Source: Mya arenaria (Eukaryota; Mollusca; Bivalvia; Myida; Myidae). From it: a DNA stretch of 64,000 nt. Shown here in pieces: positions 48,087 to 60,000 of the stretch; within the stretch, counting starts at the first letter, position 1, and each line of letters begins with the position of its first letter. The stretch spans positions 40,024,421 to 40,088,420 of the forward strand of contig NC_069126.1 in NCBI RefSeq assembly GCF_026914265.1, given 5' to 3'. Position numbers and translations under genes: made by a program. The notes under the pieces are model-generated. The model was not told the origin of the DNA. It worked only from the letters and a program-made list of their open reading frames with translations, and made no database searches.

Positions 48087-51000
48087 TCATATATTAATGC
48101 CAGCCAAGAGTTCTTGACACATCTGTTGATAAGTGCCTTTATCTCCAGATATTCGCCGCACTTGAAGGCGACTTGCGTCCACTCCTTCACAAACCTCAAC
48201 CTCCATTGCAACGTCTGAGTTTGCTAACCGAAAACAATTGTCTGAGCACTTGTACGCTATTTGAGGCCCGCTCTGTTCGAGAATTTTACGAATCTCATTA
48301 AGAATATCTTCCACTGATCTTTTTGAAGAAACATTCACATAAGATCCAACTTTCGTCAATTCATAACCCCCACCAACACCAAGAGATTGAGAATGGCCAC
48401 TGCTGTCATCTGATTGGCTACTTGCTCGATACAATCCCACAATGCCTTCATTGCTAATCTCCCAACTTCCTGGTGAAGATGAGATAGCAGATTGAGCGTT
48501 ATAATTGGTTAATGACCTATTATCAGTAGAGTCATGTAAACCATGTAGTTTTTGCAAATAAGCTTCTTCTGGGTTGTACCAGTTCTTATTTGAAGTTTGA
48601 TAATAACTTTGTGGACAGACGGTAACTTTTGTTTCCGTTGGAATGTTTGCAATATTTGAATGCATATACGTACCGTATTGAGGAGCAAAATTATAATTGA
48701 AAGCTACACTACTGCTCAGTGGCAATGAGATGGGGGAACTCGGAGAAACCATTGCACTGTTAGAGTTATCCCCCTTCTCTGACTCAGAGTCACCGTCAGA
48801 GGTCACAGCAGTCACATGACCTTGAGTGTCTGTGATGCTAATCTGCGGCTTTTTCCCAAACGCCGGCTGCTGAGTTGCATTGGCGGGGAGTTTATTATCA
48901 CCAATATCCTGCACAACCATTTCTTCCTCGCTGTCCGATTGTGAACTTTTATCGAGGTCGAGAGAGTCCTCTTTGATCATCTGAAGATTCTGGAAGTTGG
49001 GTGGCGGGCTCGATCGCTGATGACCTTGACCCATATTTTGCAGAATGTTAGGAAATGACTGAGGCGTGTTCTCCGAGGACGATAACTGGGCGAGATTTGG
49101 AGGGCTACTTCGGCGGAATGTCGGGGAGCCCGCTCGTCGAATCTGCTGCGTAAGCTGAAGTCGCTGTAGATGTTGGTAGAGTTGCCCGCTCCCTCCGTCT
49201 GGGCTTGCGGGGCTCCGCTGTTGGAACACTGGGGACCCGGGTGCCCCAAACGGGGATACTGCCGCCCCAAACGGGGAGACGGGCGCCCCGAACGGAGAAA
49301 CTGGGGGCGAGGGGATCCTCGTTGCTGACATGCTCACAGGACGGTTCTGCCCAAGCCGATGTAATGTGTGGTGATCCAGACTCCCCCCACTTACTTGTTT
49401 CTGTAAGGAAAAATAATACAAGGTTCATATATCATCACCGTTTATTATTTTCTCGAGAGATAAAAAGGAAAATAATGAGAAAGTGAATCATCAGAATGTT
49501 GGAACATATGTGTAATGATTTTTAACATTTTTTTAAAGCAAATGAAAATCCATCTGGATTCTGTACTTGCAAAAATGAATTAAAGAATAAACTTTAAAAA
49601 GATAAATATCATATATAATATACTTTAATATTAAAAAAAAATGAGCAAATAACCTTTACTAGAACATATTTGCATTAAAATATTGAACAGATTAACACAT
49701 GAAATATGTTTAGATCAACAGGTTTAATTACAAATTTGTACTTTAACCATCAGATTTTCTGTTTATGAAGGCATCTCTATAAAATATAATCATAATCTGA
49801 CTATTGGATGAGAGATGAATACAATAGGAGAGGAATTTTAAGGTAAGATTTTCTGTGAATAATGAAGACTCTGGATTATCAGAAACAAGAAATAATCTGT
49901 ACATATTTTTCCATGCTAAGTACATGCAGCTAAGTCCTAATTTCTGTGTCATGCCCTTTTACTCTTTAGAAATAAAGTAAAAGTTAAAGCCGGAACCATG
50001 TTTTTAAATCTATGAACATGTTACGTGAATGTGGTTACCAGTTGTCAAAGAAGTCCCAAAAAACTTGGCTTTTGAAAGATGCTGCAAGAAATCAAATAAT
50101 GTCTTTACATTTAAAAACCATCAGGAACATGTAGAATTTTGATCTGATTTATAGCAATCAAAACTAGAGTGATCACAGGATTGATGAATACCCCAAGACT
50201 TTGTCTAAAAATTTCATAAATCACTGTTTAAGGTATAAAACTTGAGGGATCACAGGATTGATGGATACCCCAAGACCTTGCCTAGACACAAGAATTTAAA
50301 CATTTCAACAATCAATGTTAAAGGTATCAAGTGTTGTTGTTTTTTTATTTTTGCAGAGGTACATTACCTGTCAAAAACAGTTAAGTCAGCAATTTGCAAA
50401 CATTTCATCAAACCTCATGTCTGACATTTTCCTCATGTGAAAGCTTACCTTAAACAATCTTTGTTCAAGATATTGTAATCAAATTTAACAAGCTAATGTA
50501 GTTTATTTCAGATCTCCTCAAGGGGAATAATTCCAGATATAGTTCAATCATCATGATGTGACTGCATGCCAGCAATGGCCTGTCTAACATGAACCTATAT
50601 GTTAAGTTTGATAAACATAATAAGTAGGAAATTCAATGACAAGTTAGGCAGTTCAGACAGGATCTTTCTCTTTTTATTTCAAGAAGGGGAATAACTCTTG
50701 ATATACTTGAGTCAGAATGATGCGTTAGCATCTTTTTTTCTCACATGTACCTGTGAATGTGTAAAGTTTCATGAAATTTCAACCATCCTTCAAGATATTC
50801 CATTATGATGAAAATGTGGAAATTGACAGGAGAGAATGGAATGTGACATGCCTAGCTCCTACACAGCCCCCTAGATATTCATCTTTGGGGCTTTAATAAA
50901 TCTGAATACATCTTTAAAAATCCAGTCACTATCATATTGATATGCCTTAACATAAACAATCATTTCATTTTAAGATAGCAAGAGCCATTTTGGATGGCAT

Positions 51001-54000
51001 TTTTGACAATACATGGTCTGAATCATTCACTTGACCAAAATTAATGAAAAGTTTAGTTTTAGAATAATTAACATGCATACTCAGTAATGTATTTGTAAAA
51101 TCATAGAATTCTTTGCTCTCCTAGGTATTCAAAAACTTCCTCCATTACAAATATCTAGGTCAAGGTCATTTAGACAATTTTTGACTGCAAGATAAAATTC
51201 TACTCAATCAAATATTATGAACCTCATTACTTCCAAAAATATGCAATTAAACTACTTTTAAAATCTCAATACAGCTACCCCATGTGCATGACTCTACCTT
51301 TAAAATGTCAATACAGCTAATTCACTGGCATCACACTACCTTAAGATGTCTGCAACATTGTCTTTAGGAACAAGTGTTGTCAAAAACAACAAACAGTAAA
51401 ACCAAGATTATTTTTAAATCATTTGCAATAGGACAAGTCCCACAAATAAAAATAACGTGCACAATTTCATCAATCCTTTCCATCCCAGAACAAAGATGCA
51501 TGCAGAAGGCATAGTAGGAGGATTTTCAAATATATCTTTTTATGTATAAATATCAGGCATTCAATAGGATCGAAACATCCGCTACCCCCAACTGTGCCTT
51601 ATTTACCAAGAATGTGTTAACTTAAACCTGCTATATAATGAGGTTTAACTTAATAATATATATTTTACTGTTTAAATGTACTTTGCGTATCTTTCCTGAA
51701 ACTGTTGGTGTCTAAATAAGAAAATGATAGCAACTATAAATACAAGTTGTATAGAAAGGTTAAGGTATATTGCTAGTTGCAATTAATATATAAACGAGTC
51801 AATGATAGAATGATAGAATGATAGTAGCACTTGGAATGACAGGTGAAAAAATGATATACTTACAAAGTGGGCCTGACAAAAACATAGACTTATTTTTTTG
51901 TCTTTTTCAAAACTATGATCATATTCTTTTAAGTATTTGAGCCATTGATCTATATATATATATATTTATTTATATATAATGCACATCAGATAGATGTTAT
52001 TTTTTACCAACATTTCAACAGCTTAAATACAGTTATATCATCATATCATTTAGAAAGACTAAAAGTATCTTCGTTTAAACATGGAGGTATGTTTGAATAT
52101 AATAATATAACACATTTGTCCCAATAGACACCCCCCTACAAGTGCCGTTTTTAAAACTTTTATCAATAAAAAATCTTCTCCACATTTGTATATAATTATG
52201 GATGGTGGGTCATCTTTCTATGTTTTCAATATCTGAATCAGGATGAGCATAACGAAAGGCAAAAAATGCTCTGAAATACCGCTTGTTTTTCTATTTGGGG
52301 ATGGGCATCTACAGGGACAAATACGGTTAGCTGAGTTAATGTGAAAAGTTCCTTTTTAAAGTATGATATAGTGGTTATACTATCAGTATCCTTTTTACAA
52401 AATGATAACTATTATTAGTCTCTCTGTTGTGGAATATGAACCATTGTCCCGGATGACTGTGTCGCCACAGCTCTGGGGAATAAGTATGGAAATGATATTA
52501 ATGTATTCAGAAGAAGAAAACTCGCTATATTATATAATCGAGGAAAACAACATGTTACAAATGGGTGAAAGTTCTACTCTATAAGGTACACAACGAGGTT
52601 CTACGACAATTTAAGATAACCGGTGTACAATTAGGTGAATGTCGGATGCCTCATGACTTCATATATTTTTGGTTTCATTCAAAAGGGTTAAGTTTAGTTT
52701 ACACTTCTTTATTTAAGGTTGATCGGGACCAAAGCTGATAGCTTATGAAATCAATCTCAAGTCTGTTTTCTGGTTAGAAACCTGGGGCGTTATTCATAAA
52801 ACTTCCTTTATTAACTCTATTTTTTAAAATGTTCACAAAGTCAAATGAAAAGAAATGCTTAAGTGTTTTTAACATTAAAGTATCTATTTTTCAATAAGGT
52901 CAATAGAAATAATGTATTTTGGAAATTCTTTGTTTTTTATTTTATATGACTAAAGAGATAATAAAACTAGGCAAGTGACTTCAGTTGGGAAATGACTTCA
53001 GAAGTTTTATGAAAACCACCCCTGTTGTACTGAGAAAGTACCAGTGGTGGGTTTGACAAGTTTTGATACGTAGAGAAAGAATATGTCAGAATTGTATCAA
53101 AACAAGCAAATTCGGCCTTGAAATACTGCAAAATCATTCATTTCACATCCGATATCAGTCAAAATAAAACATAAACTGCAATAATTTCATGTTAAGTGTA
53201 TTTTCTACCATTTACTTCACTTCTTTTAACCAGCAAGCAACTCCTTCTAAATTCAGTGGACGAAATTAACACAAGCCCGCAAGCCCTGCACTGGTAAAAT
53301 GTCTTCCAGGCTTGCTCAAATTCTGAATTTTATAGAGCAGGGCTTGTGAACAAATTTGATGCCAAGCAATAGTACAAGAATTCGGGCTTCTTCATCCAAA
53401 AGTCTAATTTTGATGACTGCTTCTTGAATGATGCCAAAATTATATGGGTTCATCAGGCTTTCAAATTTAGCATCATTGCAAATGTGCAAATGGCTCAATG
53501 AATTACAAGCTTATTTGTACAACGGATACCTATACACACTGTGAAAAGTAACAAAAAACTAATATAGTATCAGGCCCCAATTTCTCGAAACTTCTTAAGC
53601 TTAACAGGCTTAAGTCGCTTATTTCAATTAGCCGAAATACATACTTAAAATTAGATTTTGGTAAATAAAAATGGTTTATTGTGATTATCATACAAATTAT
53701 TCCTATAAAATTTCGAAAAACTCTTAAAGAAGATAACATAACGCATATTCTCGAACAACAAAAATAGTGAGCTTAGCTTAATCCTGTTATAAGGGACTTA
53801 AGACGTTTTGAGAAATTGGGGCCAGGTGAATAAATATACAGATCACAAAATCAACTCAGAACGACTATAAATCTTCCGACATTCTGTTTAAATTTTAAAA
53901 GAGATGGTATCAAGTACCAAAAACACATGTTTTTGAAATGGAACTAAGGTTACTTAATTCATTTTTAAATACTTTCCAAAACATTCAGCTATAAATTTGC

Positions 54001-57000
54001 ATCATTAACAAAGTAGGTGTCAGAAGACCAGCTCCGAGTCAAATGATATTGCAACCCTAAACAGGTTCCTTACAAAATTGTATACAGAAGATCCTAACAA
54101 ATCAACAGTTATTATTCCAAAAAATTACTACGCCAGAAAAATTCAAAGTAAAAAAGTAAAAATTAATAAAACGACCCTTGTTACCTGAAGTTCGTGGCAT
54201 TCATGTTGTAGCTGACGTAAGCTATGTGACGATGAGTGTCGACCAGCCTGTTGTGACGTTAATGTCTGGTTATACAGACGCTCAAGGTGTGAGAGTTGAT
54301 GCTTGCTGACGCCAGCCAGGCCTTCACTCGCTCGTCGTACTGGGGAAAACCGCTCATTCGAAAGATGGAGCATATTGTCTTCTTTGTATGAGTAGGGTGC
54401 TGTGTATGGAGATGAAAGTTATGAAATAATGGAGATAAGCATGAACGGTAAAACTTTCTTAACACCATGGACAACAACGCCATAAAACGGAAAACATTGA
54501 TGTTTTTTTCTTGAATTTTGTAAACATCAAAATTTTCTTGATTTTAAGTTTCATTCACTAAGACTCTATCCAACATATATTTGAATACTGGTGAAAACGA
54601 TATTTCATGGCTATGTTTTAGTACATTAACATTTATCTTCCATAAGAAGGAGCGAACAAATCTCACATATTCCCCGATCTGAAGACCGTCTGGTGGCTCG
54701 GATAGGAGTCTGTATATGGTTGAGTCGCAGTTCGTCATGAACCTCGATGGAGTTGGACACGGCCAGCGTATGTCTCTTACCACAACCTCGACTAGACAAA
54801 TACCTTCGTTAGGTAAGGGAACAAAAATACTTTTTAGCATTTTGTACGCTTACCATAATTATTTAACTAGGAGATATGGAGCTATCTCCTACTAATAAAA
54901 TATTGAAAATTAAAGATCTTTTATACCACTAGTTGCATTTCAATAAGCACAAATTTTTCACTTATCTTGTGTAGAGTTCCCTCCCACTACATTTTTTCGC
55001 AATACCACCCATAGTCATATATTCCAGCGTATTACGTTTCCCAGAATATCATCTATCCTACCATATTATCTATTCTGGTGTATTATATATCACAGCATAT
55101 TATGTTTCCCAGAATATTATCTATCCTAGTGTATAATATATCCCAGCGTATTATGGTTCCCAGAATATTATATAACCCAGCGTATTATCTTTCCCAGAAT
55201 ATTATTTATCCTAACATATTATTTACACTAGCATATTACCTATCCTAGTGTATTTTATATCCTGGTGTATCATCTATCCAAGCGTATTATCTATCCCAGT
55301 GTAATATCATTCCCAAAATATTATCTATCCTAGCATATTATCAACACTAGCGTATTATCTATCCTAGCATATTATCAACACTAGCGTATTATCTATCCTA
55401 GCATATTATCTATCCCAAAATATTATCTATCCTAGCATATTATCAACACTAGCGTATTATCAATCATAGCATATTATCAACACTAGCGTATCATATATCC
55501 TAGCATATTATCAACACTAGCGTATTATCTATCCTAGCATATTATCAACACTAGCGTATTATCTATCCTAGCATATTATCAACACTAGCGTATCATATAT
55601 CCCAGTATATTATCTATCCTAGTATATTATCTACAGTAGAATTTGGTTCACTGTTTACAAATAAACAGTAAGCATTGCAAGGTACACAAATATTTGATAA
55701 AGAAGACATTTACTTCTGTACAGCCTCCTGATCCGGCTCCTGGTCTGAATGACTATCATCCTTTTCATCTTTAGGCAGGGCCAAAGCCAGAGGGGACAGG
55801 GGGCTCTGGATAAAAACAAACAGAAAGTGGGTGATTACAGTGATTTGGCTGGTTATCAAACTTGTCTAACACATTTGCACATGCACATTCTGACCAAATT
55901 TGTTAATGGACAAAGGCTTTTTAAGTTATTGAGTGGTCAAGACCAATTTAAAGTAATTTCTATAACTAAAGGGTGATAACTCTCAAATAACAAGAGCGAT
56001 ATGGCTGATTATTAAACTTGTCCTAGATTTTATGACCATTCACCTGACTAAATTGTTTATAAAGAAAAGGATTTGAATTTTTTTTTTTTTTAAATCAAGA
56101 CTATAAACCAAGTCACATGACTTTGATCATCATCACATGATCGACATGACAGCAGTGATTATTGTCCAAAATAGGGTAGTAACTGTGACGCTGAGTCGCT
56201 TAACTGTGACGCTGAGTCGCTGAGTCGCTGAGTTTGCACTCACCTCTGCAACTATTTAACAAAAATATTTTGGAATGTAGATCTTTTGAGAGCACAAATG
56301 AAATTACATCCAAAAGTGAATGAAAATATTATTCTTGGTTTAGATCAGACTGTTTATTGATTATTGACTGCTATGTAAAGTGCAACACTGCCCCTCTTAC
56401 AAATTGACAGCTTTAGTATATGAACCTCAGCTACAAGGCATGAAACAAAGGCACAGAGCTTTCAGGATGTATGTGTTAATGTACACTAATGTACATCTCA
56501 CTCTGAAGAAATCATGTACACACAGAACTAGTTACCAAATAACAGTCACCTATTAGCATCTTTCTGACGTTCAAGCAGATGTGATAATCATGATACTTAA
56601 GCTGGTCAACACTGACCATAGAATTATTGATATTTCTATAAACATCAGAATATTCTTGTTATTTTTTAATATTCTTGAACTACTTACAAATACTAGTATC
56701 AGAATAATAACTAGAATGTAGATTGTTATTATGTGCCAAAACCCATCCATGTTGTTGTTGTACTGTTTTCCTTTGATACAAGACCCTAGAGGGGTACTTG
56801 GAAGAACAAGTCTCCCTAAACTTTTCCATACTTTGAGCTGTAAAAGTCGACTTAATTAAAGGAGATTACTCCCTAGAATAAATATCTTATGTTACTCAAA
56901 TCAGTTATCAGCTTTTAAATCAACAAAGTATCAGATCAAATCAGTGATTTTTTTGAGTGACAGAGACCAAACATACCCATCAATTTAGCAATAAGGTTAA

Positions 57001-60000
57001 GTGGACATGCTTTATAACCTTATGCTCCCTGGGGCCGTATTCAATAAGCATCTTAGTGAATATTTTCAACTTAGTGAGAATTTCGTAATTTTTGACAACG
57101 ATTATTTTAAATACCCGCTACTTTTCATCAGATTTATTCATATGCATATATTGTTTAGACCATTTTCTTGCTTATTTTCATATTTTTGGTGTACAAACAT
57201 TGTTCGTTTTCTTAAAATTCAAATTAGAAAAATGGCAATTTTTCACTAAGTTGAAAATTATTACTAAGATGCTTATTGAATACGGCCCCTTAAAAACACT
57301 TTGTTAGAAACTTCTAATGATTGCATGAAATAATTTAAAGTAAAAAAAAATGTCTGAGACCTTGAAGCAGACCATTAACAAGAATTCAGCAGGAATTAGA
57401 CATGCTGCCTGGTATGAAAGGCACAATTCCAAATCTCTATGTCCAATTTTCTTTAAAAGGGGCATGATTAACAATTTTGGAAACATATGGATAAGTGGTA
57501 AAAGATGAGACAAATTGCACACAACTTACAGAGACAGTCTCCCTGCTTCCCTCTCCACTTGAGCCCGGCAATGTGGCCCGCAGGTACCCATGGATATTTG
57601 CCCCTCCATCTGACGCCCGTCTGATCAAGTTTACACTGCCATCTGAAACATTTGAGAGATTTAATGACCGTACTGCAATTAACTGCAGTTTTAATGACCG
57701 TACTGCAATTGGCTGCAGAATTCTGAAACAGGAAGTGAACATTTTAAAATAGGTAGCCATAGATGTCCATCTGAAGCAAGTCTGATTAAGCATTTACAGT
57801 GCTGTCCGAAACAATGTAAACTGCAAAAAGCCAGGGGTGCGTTTCAGAGACGATCGTTAAGGCGATCGTTAGCTGATTTTGGTAGTACGACCAAAATTAC
57901 CGATCGGCACCGTTTCAGAGACGCAACGTGCACCTGCTTTATCGTTAATTTTGCTCGTAAACCTACGACCGGTAAGAGGCACTCGTTAACTTAACGATCA
58001 AGATGGCGGATGAAGATTTTCTCCATATCAAAGTATACTTTTACTTTTTATCAACATTTGAGAGTTTAATAATTCGTGTAGCATGTTCGCTGGTGTGGAA
58101 TTTTCCAACTATGTCTAAAAATAGCTGAAAACAGTACGAAAATGTTCTATTTCCGCCGTTCTGTCAAAAAAGGATTTTAACTGTAGAAGATGTAAGCTTT
58201 TTGTTATATTTAGTTAATGTGCTGGTATTGTGTACATCTAAAACATGGAATATGATGTAGAATTTAATTATGTCATGTAAAACATTTTCTTGAAATTCTT
58301 CTATTTCGGATGGTTTTTAATTCGGATAAATAAATGCCTGTACATATTTTGTGGTAATATTCCGGTCTTTGTGGCATGTAGTCAGTGAATTATTAAACCG
58401 TGTTACCATTTTATCATGTAACATAATATAACATAATTATTTTTCTTATTTTTATACATCTAAAACTGATGCTAAATATATAAATATACTGTACAGTAAT
58501 GTAAACAACACTGTCACAACAAATAAGTTGATTATTGGCTACTTTAATACCATGGACACTATCAGGTGACAATGTAATCATTTTGTTTCACCTTTACTTG
58601 TAATTGAAACTTGTTTTAGTAAGGTATCATATGGTTTATGTAGAACTTTGTAGTATTTGTGCATATGTGAGTTTTCAACTGACAAAGGTTAAATCTTGTC
58701 TTTTTCAGTCATACCATTTGATGCCAAGTGTACAATAAAAACTGAAATGAAAATTGACAACAGAAGTGTCATGGTCTTGGTGGAAAATGCTGTGTTCTTC
58801 ATTGACCTCTGGTTTAATAATGGTATGAAAAGGGAATTAAATTATAATATTGTTTTTATGAATAATAATGGAGGTATATTCAACATATGAACACATTGTC
58901 ATAAGGACTAATGTAGAAACTAAACTGCAAAACCATATTATGTATGTACCTGCAGTAAATGCACAGGCTATGTACAGATGCTTATTCATATTCTCTGTTT
59001 TCATTTTTTTAGTGTTTTTGCTTGTGAAATATTTGTTTTAGTTAATTATTTCAGGCTGGTGATCAGGAATGCTCTAAGCTGGCAATGGAGGGAAATGTAA
59101 AAGTAGGTAGGAACTGATAAAATGCAATAGGATATAAACCAATTTTATGAATAATACAATAAGATGAATTTTTATATTGATACAATGTTGGGCATCTTAC
59201 TTTGAGCAGTTAACTTGTATAACATAATTGTTATTTAACTTATATGAACATTAAACAAGAAATAAAATGTGACCAGAATGGTGTTTTTCATGTTTTCTTA
59301 CCCTCTTAAATACCCTACTTATTTTTTTTTAAAAGACAATAATTTTCATAAAATATGCAAACTATTTCAGTTGAAAAATGGGAATGTAAATTATGTGTTA
59401 CTTGTAGTTTAACCATTAAAAGGCATGTTCATAAATGTATTATATTGCGCTGTATTAAACAATATTTTATAACTTTTTGTCTTTTCAAACACTGAGAAAT
59501 CACAAGGTTTCAAACATCTAGAATATGCTCACAGTCAGTATTCAAGATACGCACCTTAATGGTTCCAGTGTGTTTTAGGAGACTGTGTCAGAACAGTACT
59601 TTATACCTGCATACACTGGAGAAACCAGACCCAGCAGATAACTACAGATATATTGACAGAGAAAATGAAATTCATTGCATATCCAAACACAACATAAGAC
59701 TTTAAACTGTTAAATAGGCAGTGAGGCATTTGTGTGTAACCTTCATTATTTGAAATGAAATTTCTTATATTTATTTAAATTTGACTTTGCATTTAAAAGC
59801 CATTACAGTAGCATTAGATTTTCCAAATATATATATATATATTTTTATACAGTTTCATCTGTGATGTATATATATCCAGTTGTACATGTTTCCGCTAAAG
59901 ATTTAAACACTTTTGAATTATATAGGAACATTTAAATTATACATCTATTCAAACTTATGATAACATAAAAAACACACACTACCATGGTTGATCATGTAAA

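Noticed and set aside
49105..49486. Several GC-rich ORFs on both strands near the SIK3 last exon
   Set aside because: Shadow frames of the GC-rich SPFGA-repeat part of SIK3.
54544..54840. 98-codon minus-strand ORF (MLKSIFVPLPNEG...)
   Set aside because: Wrong frame over a true SIK3 exon (54667-54803), whose correct frame gives KYL..KRHTLA.
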